Source: a bacterium (GTDB lineage Bacteria > Planctomycetota > UBA1135 > UBA2386). Taken from it: a DNA stretch of 64,000 nucleotides. Below the pieces are notes generated by a model that did no database searches, had not been told where the DNA came from, and saw only the letters and a list, made by a program, of their open reading frames with translations. This document shows positions 44,936 through 53,993 of this stretch, in pieces. The stretch is taken from positions 1 through 64,000 of the forward strand of contig JAUILN010000004.1 of NCBI GenBank assembly GCA_030432695.1, in the 5' to 3' direction. How positions within the stretch are numbered: position 1 is the first letter of the stretch; each line of letters opens with the position of its first letter. Made by a program: the position numbers and the translations under genes.

Positions 44936-45931
44936 ATGCTTCGTCTTCCCAAGTTCAACTACCACCGCCCGGCGTCGTCCGCCGACGCGGTGAAGATCGC
45001 CTCCGATCACGGACCCGCCGCGCAGTATGTCGCCGGCGGCACCGACCTCTACCCCAACATGAAGCGGCGCGTGCAGACGCCGAAGGAGGTCGTGTCGCTG
45101 GGTGGCTGCGCCGACCTGCGCGCGCGCCGCGGCGAGGCCGGCAGCGAGGTCACGCTCGGCGCGATGACCACGCTCACCGAGATCGAGCGCGACCCGTGGC
45201 TGCAGGAGCACTACCCGGCCCTGACCCACGCCGCGTCGGAGATCTCCACGCCGCTGCTGCGCAACATGGGCACGATCGGCGGCAACCTGCTGCTCGACAC
45301 GCGGTGCAACTACTACGACCAGAACTACGAGTGGCGGGAGTCGATCAACTTCTGCATGAAGTGCGACGGCTCGACCTGCTGGGTCGCGCCCTCCAGCCCG
45401 CGCTGCTGGGCGGTGCAGTCGAGCGACTCGGTGCCGCTGCTCTGCGCGATGGGCGCTGCGGTCACGCTGCACGGTCCCGAGGGAGAGCGGCGCATCCCGC
45501 TGACCGACCTCTACGCCGACGACGGCATCGCCTACACCACCAAGAAGCCCGGCGAGCTGCTCACCGAGCTGCACCTGCCGGCGCTGAACGGCTGGCGGGC
45601 GTCGTACCGCAAGCTGCGCCGGCGGGGCACCTTCGACTTCCCGGTCCTCGGGGTCGGGGCGTGCCTGCACTTCGACGGCGACACGGTCACCAAGGCCGAG
45701 ATCCGCATCGGCGGCGCGGGCAGCTACGCGATCCCGGCGACCGAGACCGCGAACATGCTGGTCGGCCAGAAGCTGGTGAAGGGTGATGCCGCCAGCGAGG
45801 AGCTGATCCGCGCGGCCGCGCAGCACGCGTTCAAGCCGACCCGCGCGATGGACAACACCGACCACGAGGCGTCGTGGCGCAAGAAGATGGCGCCGGTGTT
45901 CGTGGCGCGGGCGATCGGCGACTGCCTCTGA
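44936..45931 (+). CDS. hcrB: Molybdenum hydroxylase medium subunit, FAD and [4Fe-4S] (HcrB-like)
   Basis: 331 aa from the ATG at 44936. FAD site: QYVAGGTDLYPNMKRRV and LLRNMGTIGGNLLLDTRC. An insertion carries Cys124, Cys140, Cys148 and Cys157, plus an extra Cys143, with spacings 16-8-9. As I recall, these equal those of the four [4Fe-4S] ligands of Thauera HcrB. This insertion is absent from ordinary xanthine dehydrogenase FAD subunits and serves low-potential reduction of the aromatic ring substrate. It lies 46 bp after the large-subunit gene; order small-large-medium. Confidence 0.88.
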   Translation: MLRLPKFNYHRPASSADAVKIASDHGPAAQYVAGGTDLYPNMKRRVQTPKEVVSLGGCADLRARRGEAGSEVTLGAMTTLTEIERDPWLQEHYPALTHAASEISTPLLRNMGTIGGNLLLDTRCNYYDQNYEWRESINFCMKCDGSTCWVAPSSPRCWAVQSSDSVPLLCAMGAAVTLHGPEGERRIPLTDLYADDGIAYTTKKPGELLTELHLPALNGWRASYRKLRRRGTFDFPVLGVGACLHFDGDTVTKAEIRIGGAGSYAIPATETANMLVGQKLVKGDAASEELIRAAAQHAFKPTRAMDNTDHEASWRKKMAPVFVARAIGDCL

Positions 45932-45961
45932 GCCGACTGTCTCTGATTCGGGGCGCTGCGC

Positions 45962-48079
45962 TCACCAGTCGAGCAGCGTGCGCTCGCCGGTCAGCAGGTC
46001 GACGTGCATGAGCCCGCCCCAACCGCGGTCGACGAAGGCCACTGCGTCCTCCTCCTCGATCGCGCAGGCGACGCCCGGGTCGAGGATCTCGGGGCCTCGG
46101 CCGAGGCCGTCGCCGGAGACGCGGCGCCAGTTGCCGGACGCGGGGTCCTGGACGAAGACCCCGCCGTGGATCACCAGGCCGAGCGTCGAGTCGGTGTGGT
46201 CGTAGAACAGCGTGCGCTGCTGGAACCGACTGGCGGCCGGCCGCGGCAACTCGCGACTCACGCCGCTCTCGAAGTCGATCGTGGAGAACGCGTCGTCGGG
46301 TGCGAGGTGGTCGCGGCCGCCGTCGCGTGCGCTCCACACCCGGCCGTTCGCGGCCTGGATCGAGGAGGGCGGCGCGGCGAGGGCCCACTTCGCGAGCCGG
46401 GCGTCGATGGTGGGGAAGGCGGGGGCACGGGTGGTCGCCCAGTATCCGGCGCCGTCCGGTAGGAGTTCGACCGTGACGACCCGGTCGTCGGTCTCGTCGT
46501 AGGTCACGCCGACCAGCTCCCCGGACAAGGCCAGGGACGAGACCGTGTTGCCGACCCGGTCGCGGACGACGAGCTGCGGGAACGGCTGCGTGACGCGATC
46601 CATGTGGGTCACCCCCAGGTCGATCGCGTTGATCGCTGCGGGGCCCTCCGGGTCGGGCAGGACCGCGGCGCGGTGCGCCTGGCCGGTGTCCATGTCGAAC
46701 CATCCGGAGCCCACGGAGTCGACGAACGCGATGCGACGGAGCAGCGGCGGGGGCGGCGCGTTGGCCGGATCGCCGACGTCGTCGACGCGTTGCTGGCGCA
46801 CCCCGGCGTCGAAGTCGATCGCGAGGACCGAGTTCCAGTCGACCTGGTTCGGGATGCGGCGGGTCTGCAGCGGCTCGCGCTCGGCGCCGACGTCGCCGGT
46901 GGGACGCAGCCGGTCGATCCGGCCGCCGGAGTCGAGCAGGAACGCGTCGTCGCCTGCCGCGACCAGCAGCGTCGCATCGGGTGCCGGATCGATCAGCGCG
47001 CGGTTGCCGCTGGCCGGGTGGATGCGGAACAGTCCCTCGGTGCCGAGCGCGAACAGGGTGTGCACCGCCGCCACGTAGCACAGCGAGCGGATCCTGCCGG
47101 TGGGGGGACCGAGGCCCACGGTGGCACTCGAGATCGCGCGCGGCGTCGGGTCGTCGCGGAGGCACTGCCAGAGCAGGGGCTCGGTGGCGTGGGCGACGAA
47201 GAACGTCGAGTCGTCGGGGCCACGGGTCAGGGCGCCCGGCTGGAAGGTCGGCGAGGTGGCGATCCAGAGGTCGCGGTTCCGGCCATCGCCGTCGACGGTG
47301 CCGAGACCTGCGTCCCAGACCGCCGCGAACTCGTCCGGCCGGCCGGTCGCGGCGCGAGCGTGCAGTTCGCGGACCTCGGCGGTCGAACGCTGGGTGATGC
47401 CACCGGGGAAGGTCTGTTGGACGGCGGTCTCGTGGGCTTCCTGGATGGTTCGCAGACGTGTGCCCTGCAGGACCGCGTCGATCCGGGTGCCGTCGTCCGA
47501 GCCCGCGACCCGCGACACCTCGGGGGTCGAATCGAACTCGTCGTTCGGGAGAGGCTGGTCGGCGAGGATGCCGTCGCGCAGGTCGATCTGGTGGGTGCCG
47601 AGTCCTGGACCCCAGAACGGGTCGTTCGCCGGTGCCGGCGCCGGCGTGATCGCGAGCAGTCGGTTCGATGCGGGTGCAGCGGCGATCGCGACCGCGCGCG
47701 GCACCAGGAACCGCGGCACGAAACGGTCGACGTAGACCGTTTCCGCGCGTCGGCCGTCGGCCGCCCGCCCGGAGATCCGGATCCGGTTGACGCCTGCCGC
47801 CAACGGCACGTCGAGATGCCAGTGCAGGAAGCCGTCGCTGCTCTCGGCGAGCCGGTTGCCGACCAGGACCTCCGCCAAGGGTTGGTTGGAACTGCCGCGG
47901 ATCCGGCTGGTCGCCTCGTCGGTCGTCGCGACGCCGGGGCACAGCAGCCGGAGTTCGGGATCGGGCTGGCTACCCCCGCCGCTGCTACAGGAACTGCATG
48001 CGAGGAGGTAGGCGGCGCATGCCGCGAGACAGGCGGCGAGCCGCTGCGGGCTCGGACTGCGCGGGGTCGGGTTCACCAT
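45962..48079 (-). CDS. Beta-propeller-like lipoprotein, paralogue B
   Basis: 705 aa. The N-terminus has two Cys-containing hydrophobic stretches (AACAAYLLACSSCSSGGG), giving a lipidated Cys near residue 31. An Ig-like opening (IRGSSNQPLAEVLV, DGFLHWHLDVPLAAGVNRIRISGRAADGR) is followed by repeated beta-blade sequence with acidic loops (RVAGSDDGTRIDAV, GPDDSTFFVAHATEPLLWQCLRDDPTPRAI, DAVAFVDRGWGGLMHVDLLTGERTLLDW). Compared with the following gene, the whole layout is repeated: it is a tandem paralogue. The family is not recognised; no catalytic site. Its ATG overlaps the upstream stop by seven bases (ATGGTGA). Confidence 0.7.
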   Translation of the reverse strand: MVNPTPRSPSPQRLAACLAACAAYLLACSSCSSGGGSQPDPELRLLCPGVATTDEATSRIRGSSNQPLAEVLVGNRLAESSDGFLHWHLDVPLAAGVNRIRISGRAADGRRAETVYVDRFVPRFLVPRAVAIAAAPASNRLLAITPAPAPANDPFWGPGLGTHQIDLRDGILADQPLPNDEFDSTPEVSRVAGSDDGTRIDAVLQGTRLRTIQEAHETAVQQTFPGGITQRSTAEVRELHARAATGRPDEFAAVWDAGLGTVDGDGRNRDLWIATSPTFQPGALTRGPDDSTFFVAHATEPLLWQCLRDDPTPRAISSATVGLGPPTGRIRSLCYVAAVHTLFALGTEGLFRIHPASGNRALIDPAPDATLLVAAGDDAFLLDSGGRIDRLRPTGDVGAEREPLQTRRIPNQVDWNSVLAIDFDAGVRQQRVDDVGDPANAPPPPLLRRIAFVDSVGSGWFDMDTGQAHRAAVLPDPEGPAAINAIDLGVTHMDRVTQPFPQLVVRDRVGNTVSSLALSGELVGVTYDETDDRVVTVELLPDGAGYWATTRAPAFPTIDARLAKWALAAPPSSIQAANGRVWSARDGGRDHLAPDDAFSTIDFESGVSRELPRPAASRFQQRTLFYDHTDSTLGLVIHGGVFVQDPASGNWRRVSGDGLGRGPEILDPGVACAIEEEDAVAFVDRGWGGLMHVDLLTGERTLLDW

Positions 48080-50103
48080 GCCAGCAAGGTCCTTTCGCCG
48101 GTCACCAGGTCGATGTGGAACAGGCCGCCGAAGTTGCGGTCGACGACGACCACCGAGTCCTGGCCGCCGACCGCGCAGCAGGCGATCGGCTCGAGGATCT
48201 GCGGGCCGTTGCCGAGTCCTGGGCCCTGGTGGCGCTCCCAGGGGCCGACCTCCAGCGTCGTCGTGACGAGTTCGCCGTGCAGTGCCACGCCGAGCCTCCG
48301 CCGCACCGGATCGAGGAAGATCCGTCGCGGGAAGCGGACCGAGACGCCGGGGTTGGGGACCGTCACCGCGAAGCCGGTGGTCAGGTCGATGCGGAACACG
48401 CCCTCGATCCGGACCCCGGTATTGACCGCGCTCTGCTTGGCGGCCCAGACCACGTTGCCGGCCGCACAGATCGAGTCGGGCAGACTGGCGAGGTCCCAGT
48501 CGCGGTCGATGCTGGCCCGCGGATCGGTCGGTTCGAAGGTGGTGACCTGACGGACCAGGAAGTTCGACGGGTGCTGCGCGACGTAGACCACCCGGCCGTT
48601 GTCCTCGTCGAACGTCAGGGTGGTGACCGGCTGCCCGGTGGGGCGGTCGCCGAGCGTCTCTCGCTGGAAGTTCATCACTCGCACCGCAGCGCCGCCGGGC
48701 TCGTCGATCACGAAGGCGATCCGTTCGCGGCGGGCGTCGAGCGCCACCGGAGGACGGAGCCCGAACAGGCCGACGACCGGCTCAGCGCGACCCGTGTCCA
48801 TGTCGATGCGGTGCACTCCCGAGCCGTTGGCGAGCAGGACGTTGCGGGTCCCCGGTTCGTGGTCGATCGCGAGCACGCCGCGCCAATCGATTCCCTCCGG
48901 GCCACGGGAGTCGGCGAGGCGTCGGCGCGACGGGTTGGTGGACTCGAGCGAGAGTTCCTGCACCTCCTCGTCGACCAGCAGGAACACGCGCCCCATCGCA
49001 CTCGCGACCGGGGCATCCGGTACGGTGCTGTCGAGCAGGCGGCGGTCGCCGCTGGCGAGGTCGACCAGCAGCAGGCCGTCGCCGCCGCTGGCGAGTAGCT
49101 GGCCGGTTGTGGGTAGGAAGGCCAGCGACGTGACGAGGCCCAGGCTGGGGCCGTTGCCGACCAGGTCGTCGGCGACCACGGTCGGAGTGGCCGAGTCGCG
49201 GAGGCACTGCCAGATGCGGGCGCGTCCGAGGTCGGCGACGAAGAACGTCGAGTCGTCGAGGCCGCGGGTCACCGTGCCCGGTTGGAACGCGCCGTCGGCC
49301 GGAGCCCAGACCTCGCGGGTCCGGGGGTCGGTGCCGGAGACGCCGAAGCCGTCTGGCCAGGAGGTGGCGAACTCGTCCGCGCGGCCGGTGTGGATCCGGG
49401 CGCGCGGTGAGGTCAGTCCGGGCGCCGGCAGGCGCAGTGTCGGTCCGTCGAAGGAGAGGTCGACGAACTCGCTGACGTCGCAGATGCAGCTCTCGAGATA
49501 GCCCTGCAGCAGGAAGTGCAGGCGCGTGCCGAGGTCCATCGTCGTCAACAGCCGGGCCTGGGGCGTGAAGGTGAACGTGGCGACCGGGATCGGGAAGCTC
49601 CGGGTATGGACCGGGTCCTGGTCGAGGTCGAGGGTCTGCACCGTCAGTCGCGGTCCCCAGAGTCCCAGCTGGTCGTCGCCGAGGGTTGCAGTGACGCAGG
49701 ACAGCCGCGACGACATCGGGTCGGCGACGAGGTTCCGGACCGCCGGGAGCAGCAGTTCCGGCCGGCGTCGCTCGACGACCAGCTCGGCGGTGGTCGCGCC
49801 CGAGGCCGCACGTCCTCGGACTTCCCAGCGGTTCTCGCCCTCGGCGAGCGGGACCTCGGCGATCCAGTGCAGGAAGCCGTCGGTGGTGGTCACCGTCGCG
49901 CCCGGCCAGCTCAGCTCGGCGAGTGGGACGGTGGAGCTGCCGCGGAAGGTCGCCACGGCGGCGTCGCTGTCCCCGTTGGCGGGGGAAGACAGGATCAGGC
50001 GCGGTGGCTCGGTTCGGGTGGCTGGCGAATCTCCGCCGCCGGAGCAGGCGACGAGCAGCAGGCCCGCGAGGGCGGGCGGTGCCAGCAGGGCGGGGCGTAG
50101 CAT
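48073..50103 (-). CDS. Beta-propeller-like lipoprotein, paralogue A
   Basis: 676 aa from the ATG at 50103. Lipobox GLLLVAC. The layout parallels the downstream paralogue: ATFRGSSTVPLAELSW and DGFLHWIAEVPLAEGENRWEVRGRAASG at the N-terminus, GLDDSTFFVADLGRARIWQCLRDSATPTVV in the centre, DFDEDN-type loops, and a C-terminus VVVDRNFGGLFHIDLVTGERTLLAW. The repeated 'WQCLRD' and 'TGERTLL.W' ends make common ancestry clear. The blades resemble NHL or PQQ-type propellers without their ligand residues. Outer-membrane or periplasmic location is predicted; role unknown. Confidence 0.7.
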   Translation of the reverse strand: MLRPALLAPPALAGLLLVACSGGGDSPATRTEPPRLILSSPANGDSDAAVATFRGSSTVPLAELSWPGATVTTTDGFLHWIAEVPLAEGENRWEVRGRAASGATTAELVVERRRPELLLPAVRNLVADPMSSRLSCVTATLGDDQLGLWGPRLTVQTLDLDQDPVHTRSFPIPVATFTFTPQARLLTTMDLGTRLHFLLQGYLESCICDVSEFVDLSFDGPTLRLPAPGLTSPRARIHTGRADEFATSWPDGFGVSGTDPRTREVWAPADGAFQPGTVTRGLDDSTFFVADLGRARIWQCLRDSATPTVVADDLVGNGPSLGLVTSLAFLPTTGQLLASGGDGLLLVDLASGDRRLLDSTVPDAPVASAMGRVFLLVDEEVQELSLESTNPSRRRLADSRGPEGIDWRGVLAIDHEPGTRNVLLANGSGVHRIDMDTGRAEPVVGLFGLRPPVALDARRERIAFVIDEPGGAAVRVMNFQRETLGDRPTGQPVTTLTFDEDNGRVVYVAQHPSNFLVRQVTTFEPTDPRASIDRDWDLASLPDSICAAGNVVWAAKQSAVNTGVRIEGVFRIDLTTGFAVTVPNPGVSVRFPRRIFLDPVRRRLGVALHGELVTTTLEVGPWERHQGPGLGNGPQILEPIACCAVGGQDSVVVVDRNFGGLFHIDLVTGERTLLAW

Positions 50104-50163
50104 GGTGTCTGCGATACTCCGTGCTGCGCCGCTGGTCACGCCCTCGGGCGGGGAACCGTCCGG

Positions 50164-50916
50164 TCAGTTTCCCGAGTAGCGCCGTCGACTGAAGCGGGGC
50201 GCGGACTCGGACAGCAGGAGTTCGACGATCTCGTGGGCCGGTCCGCGGGGGTCGACCAGCGCGCCGTCCTCGTAGAGCTGGATGAAGCGCTGCCGGCGCG
50301 GGAAGGCCGCCTGGTCGGCGCGGCGGATCTCATCCTGCATCGAGGTCGCGACCACGCCCGGGGCATAGGCGCAGACGCTGGCGTTCCGGCCGGCGAGGGC
50401 GGGGCTCTCGTCGAGTTCCGCAGCCAGGACCTGACCGGCCATGTCGAGTGCCGCCTTGCTGGAACAGTAGGCGGTCCAGCCCGGGTAGGCGGAGGTCGCG
50501 GCACCGCTCGAGATGTCGACGATCCGCAGCGGGGTCGCTGCCGGCACGTGCTCGAGCACGAACCGATACATCTGCACGGGGGCTGCCACGTTGAGGGTCA
50601 GGGCCTGCACCAGGCGCCGGGGACCGAGTTCGGTGATCCCGGCGACGTCGAGCGTGGCGGCATTGTTGACGAGGCCGACGCGCGGGCGCCGGTCGAGCGC
50701 GAGGGCGGCGGCCAGCTCCGCGTCGAAGACCGTCGCGAGCGCCTCCGGATCCGACAGATCGGCCGCGAGGTGTCGGTAGCGGTCGTTCCCCTCGCAGCCG
50801 TCGGGCTCGCTCCTCGCGATGCCCAACACGTCGAAGTCCCGGTCGAGGAGTTCGGAGGTCACGGCACGGCCGATTCCCCGGGAGCTTCCGGTCACGATGG
50901 CGAGAGGGCGGCTCAT
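50164..50916 (-). CDS. Short-chain dehydrogenase/reductase
   Basis: 250 aa. Cofactor motif VTGSSRGIGRAV, then LVNNAATLDVAGI (NNA), catalytic Ser in IVDISSGAATSAYPGW, and YCSSKAALDMAG with the Tyr/Lys pair. The segment YAPGVVATSMQDEIRR fits sepiapterin-reductase/benzil-reductase-like SDRs. An Arg/Ser at the end of strand beta-2 (GIARSEPDG) suggests NADPH. Substrate unknown. It is divergent from the YHS-type lipoprotein gene and 61 bp upstream of the propeller paralogue pair on the same strand, possibly co-transcribed with it. Confidence 0.85.
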   Translation of the reverse strand: MSRPLAIVTGSSRGIGRAVTSELLDRDFDVLGIARSEPDGCEGNDRYRHLAADLSDPEALATVFDAELAAALALDRRPRVGLVNNAATLDVAGITELGPRRLVQALTLNVAAPVQMYRFVLEHVPAATPLRIVDISSGAATSAYPGWTAYCSSKAALDMAGQVLAAELDESPALAGRNASVCAYAPGVVATSMQDEIRRADQAAFPRRQRFIQLYEDGALVDPRGPAHEIVELLLSESAPRFSRRRYSGN

Positions 50917-51031
50917 GCCGGAAGTGTCCCGTCTCGGGGTGGCGATCGGTAGAGGGCGGTCCCCGCTCGATGGACGGAACGCGCGATCGGAACTTGATCA
51001 CCGGCTGCGGCCGGTCGAGTCTCGTGGACCG

Positions 51032-51064
51032 TAAGGAGAGGGCCCCGAGTCGGGGCCCCAGGAG
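51032..51064 (+). promoter_or_regulatory. Leader hairpin between two ribosome-site-like sequences
   Basis: A very stable stem, GGGCCCC (51040-51046) with GGGGCCC (51052-51058) and a 5-nt loop, sits between TAAGGAGAG (51032-51040) and the true ribosome site AGGAG (51060-51064) of the gene starting at 51073. Its end lies only one base before the AGGAG, so it could limit ribosome access or stabilise the mRNA 5' end. Confidence 0.45.
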
Positions 51065-51072
51065 ATCCAATC

Positions 51073-51366
51073 ATGCGCAAGATCCTTAGCATCCTCGCCC
51101 TCGGCGCCTCGCTGGCCTTCGCCACGGGCTGCCAGTCCACCGACAAGCACGAGAACGTCGATCCCGCGGCGGTCGAGAACCTCGCCGCGCCGGTGAACCC
51201 GAACTGTCCGATGATGGTCGACCATGAGGTCGATCCGGAAGTCACCGTCGACTGGAACGGTCACACCGTGGCGTTCTGCTGCGAGGGGTGCATCGACGAC
51301 TGGAACGACATGACCGAGGAGCAGCAGCAGGGCCGCCCGATCGCGGCCGGCGCGAAGCTCGACTGA
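51073..51366 (+). CDS. YHS-domain-like lipoprotein
   Basis: 97 aa. Lipobox SLAFATGC with lipidated Cys20. The mature part, APVNPNCPMMVDHEVDPEVTVDWNGHTVAFCCEGCIDDWNDM, has the Cys spacing of YHS-type metal-binding domains (CPM...FCCEGC...W), which often occur in copper or heavy-metal handling proteins. The ribosome site AGGAG lies eight bases before the ATG, below a stable leader hairpin. It stands alone between a divergent SDR gene and a downstream structured intergenic element. A metal role is inferred from family only. Confidence 0.75.
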   Translation: MRKILSILALGASLAFATGCQSTDKHENVDPAAVENLAAPVNPNCPMMVDHEVDPEVTVDWNGHTVAFCCEGCIDDWNDMTEEQQQGRPIAAGAKLD

Positions 51367-51414
51367 GCCGAACGGGCTCCCCGAGGCAGTCGGCCGCGCT
51401 GACCGTGTTGTTTG

Positions 51415-51539
51415 GATCTACTGCTCCGGAGAATCAGCGCTTGGCGCGCAGATTCTCCGGAGTTGTAGATCAGCAGGGCCGCGTAGCGGCCCTGAGAGCC
51501 CGGTGTGAGTCGGTGAGATCGACCATGTCACAGACTCGC
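51415..51539 (+). other. Three-hairpin structured intergenic element, copy A
   Basis: Hairpin I has 21-nt arms at 51415-51435 and 51451-51471 with two adjacent mismatches and a 15-nt loop. Hairpin II is CAGGGCCGC (51474-51482) with GCGGCCCTG (51486-51494). Hairpin III is 35 nt, GTGAGTC (51505-51511) with GACTCGC (51533-51539), a 1x1 mismatch, then GTGA with TCAC. CTTCG follows. The region lies between convergent genes, so it may act as a terminator. The same layout recurs upstream of the MBOAT gene, which suggests a repeated RNA or DNA element. Base-pairing is plain; function is unknown. Confidence 0.6.
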
Positions 51540-51544
51540 TTCGC

Positions 51545-53524
51545 TCAGCGCACGCCGTCGCGATAGCCCGGCTGGGTCGGCGCGTGGTCCCACACGTCCG
51601 GCCAGCCGTCGGCGTCCGAGTCGCGCCGCAGGTTCAGCGTCTGGCCGTAGGCGGAGTCGATGTTCATCACCGCGAACGAGGTGATGGTGATGCCGTCGGT
51701 GTTGCGGAACGGGCCCTGGATCTGCGCGGGGATGCGGAACATCCACTCGGGGTTGAAGCGCTCGACGCCGGTGTCCCGACCCGCCACCATGAAGTGGTCG
51801 CTGATCTGGCCGTCGCCGTCCATGTCGGTCGGCAGCGACTCGATGTCGTAGAGCACCAACTTGCCCAGGAAGTCGAGGACCAGCGCGCGGTCGGCAGCCG
51901 AGGCCTGGGCCCACAGGCGCTTCGAGGCGGCGCCTTCGCCGTCGTGCCGCTGGATCGCGTGCTCGATGGTGAGCGAGTGGCCGTCGTGGCCCCACGGGAA
52001 CCCGGAGCCGACGCCCCACAGCGGTGCGGTGCGCCACAGGCGATTGACGTTGCCGCCGAAGTCGATTTCCTGGAAGCCTTCACCCATGTCGTGCTGCTTG
52101 AAGTCGGTGAACAGGCCCTTGACGCGGAAGTCGCCGAACTTGCGCACGTAGCGCGGTCCGATCTGGCGGTAGAGCTTGACCAGCTGGCCCTCGAGGCGCT
52201 GGGCCTGGGCGTTCCACTGGACGTCGAGGTCGAAGAACCTCCGGTCGCCGGGCAGATTCGGCGACGGGATCTTCGCGCCGGTGAGCGGCATCACGGCCTG
52301 GACCTCGCGCCGCTCGATCTGCCAGTCCGGGACGTGGCAGACGTTGCAGCCCATCTCCCGCATCTTGGCGACGCCGGCGCGATACTCGGCATCGGTGCCG
52401 GCGAACGCCGGGCGGGGCGCGTTGAGCATGAACCACTCGGCGAGGTCGAGATCGCCTTCGCTGATCTCGGTCAGGTAGCCGTCCTGGTCCGGGTCGTCGC
52501 GGCTGAAGCCCAATGGGTCGAGCACGTTGCCGGTGTCCGCGGCGCGGTGCGAGACCGGGAATTGCACGGCGCCCGCGAGGGTCGGCGTGCTGACGCCGTC
52601 ACCGTCCGGATCGTGTAGCGTCGAGGGGTCGTGCGATTCCAGGCCGCCGTGGGCCTTCCAGGGATCCCAGAGGAATGCGCGGTTGGTCGGGTTCAACGCG
52701 GAGCGACCGGGACCCTGGCCAGCTCCCCAAAACACCATCGAGAAGTTGTAGCCGAAAGTCGTCTGGCCATCGACCTGGCTGGCACCGGGCACCACGCGGC
52801 CGTTCTGGTCGACATACCAGACCCGGAAGATGTTGTTCAGCGATGGCCGACCGGTCGCGCCACCCGACAAGCGAGGGTCGCCGAAGTCGACGGCCATGCC
52901 GTTGGCGGTCGCCTTGACGCGCAGGCTGCCGCCGCGGAAGGCCTGGGCTTCCTGCGAAGACACCCAGCCGTTGCCGTCGCGGTCGACGATGCTGAGCATC
53001 TTGGCGCGAGTCTGCAGCGCGAGCATCTCCATCAAGCCGCCGCCGTAGTAGTGCGGCGAGTTGCGGCCGAGGCCGGAGTCCTTGCTGAAGTTCGCGCCGC
53101 CACCCGGATTGCCCTGCGGCAGGTTGTGGCAGCCCGAGCAGCTGACCTGGTTGTTCGCGGTGATCTTGGCCGTGAACCCGTCCGGCATCGGGCCGCCCAG
53201 GTTCGAGACCCTGAGATCGAAGATCCCGTCGCGCTCGCGGAACTCACGGAAGTTCAGGTTGCGGCCCAGTTGGTAGGCGAGGAACGGATCGCGGTCGAAG
53301 AACCACGCCGTGCCACCTTCCAAGCGCGGGTTGGTGGTGTGCACGGCTCGCACACGCATGTTCTTGATCGAGCGTCCAGAGACATCGCAGGCCGGTTGGC
53401 GCGCGCCGCCCACTTCGGGGCGCTCGGCGTATTGAGCCGACGCCTCTCGCGCCCCCGCGATGGATAGGACTGCGAAAGCGGTGATGACGGCAGGAACGAG
53501 CCTGCACGGAGAGAGTCGAGTCAT
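51545..53524 (-). CDS. Di-haem c-type protein with EF-hand-like loops (DHOR/DUF1111-like)
   Basis: 659 aa from the ATG at 53524. Signal peptide VPAVITAFAVLSIAGAREASA. Two haem-c sites: CSGCH near residue 128 and CNVCH near residue 392. HDGHSLTIEHAIQRHDGEG near 530 and PLWGVGSGFPWGHDG fit the di-haem oxidoreductase family related to cytochrome c peroxidases. Several DxDxDG loops (DRDGNGWVSSQEA, DPDGDGVS, DPDQDGYLTE, DMDGDGQIS, DSDADGWPD) suggest calcium binding. Periplasmic electron transfer or peroxidase activity is inferred; partner unknown. The stop abuts structured element A. Confidence 0.8.
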   Translation of the reverse strand: MTRLSPCRLVPAVITAFAVLSIAGAREASAQYAERPEVGGARQPACDVSGRSIKNMRVRAVHTTNPRLEGGTAWFFDRDPFLAYQLGRNLNFREFRERDGIFDLRVSNLGGPMPDGFTAKITANNQVSCSGCHNLPQGNPGGGANFSKDSGLGRNSPHYYGGGLMEMLALQTRAKMLSIVDRDGNGWVSSQEAQAFRGGSLRVKATANGMAVDFGDPRLSGGATGRPSLNNIFRVWYVDQNGRVVPGASQVDGQTTFGYNFSMVFWGAGQGPGRSALNPTNRAFLWDPWKAHGGLESHDPSTLHDPDGDGVSTPTLAGAVQFPVSHRAADTGNVLDPLGFSRDDPDQDGYLTEISEGDLDLAEWFMLNAPRPAFAGTDAEYRAGVAKMREMGCNVCHVPDWQIERREVQAVMPLTGAKIPSPNLPGDRRFFDLDVQWNAQAQRLEGQLVKLYRQIGPRYVRKFGDFRVKGLFTDFKQHDMGEGFQEIDFGGNVNRLWRTAPLWGVGSGFPWGHDGHSLTIEHAIQRHDGEGAASKRLWAQASAADRALVLDFLGKLVLYDIESLPTDMDGDGQISDHFMVAGRDTGVERFNPEWMFRIPAQIQGPFRNTDGITITSFAVMNIDSAYGQTLNLRRDSDADGWPDVWDHAPTQPGYRDGVR

Positions 53525-53993
53525 GGTGACGAGTGGGGGAGGGTTCCGAAGCTTCCCCAATGATGGCCTCGGACGCCGCGGATCGGGAAGACCCATGCGT
53601 GTCCGGTGTGACGATGCGGTTCCCGGGGCTGTTCCGCGTGATCGGTCCAGCGGCGGAAGTGCGCGCGGCGCCGGTGAGGGGGATTCGGGTGCGAGCAGGA
53701 GGCACGAGACGCGCTTCGTCGTCTTGGCCCGGTGGTACCGGGCTCGGGAGCAACCAGGCGCATTCCTCCCTCGACCGTGGGGAATGGCGGGTCGCTCAAT
53801 CGTGCTCCAACCAGCCGGCAGCCGCAGGCGGTCGGCCGCAACCTTGCCGACGCAGGGCCCAAGGCGGGAAATCCGTGAGCCCTGGAGCCCACCGCGGCGA
53901 CGTGAGGGCCCCGGCTGCGTCACGCGGAAGACCGCAGCATCGGCCGGCGTGCGGCCGAGCGCGGACGTATCACCCACTCGAGGCTCGCCTTGC
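53525..53993. other. 469-bp non-coding interval
   Basis: It lies between the di-haem gene start and the end of the 748-aa secreted-protein gene, both on the minus strand. Frames crossing it lack protein-like composition. One small hairpin, GCCCGGT with ACCGGGC around 53727-53743, is visible. The promoter of the di-haem gene is presumably here, but I could not identify its boxes. Confidence 0.5.

Noticed and set aside
51288..51566. Plus-strand open frame running through the structured element A
   Set aside because: The frame starts inside the YHS lipoprotein gene in another phase and passes through all three hairpins; base-pairing explains the sequence better than coding.
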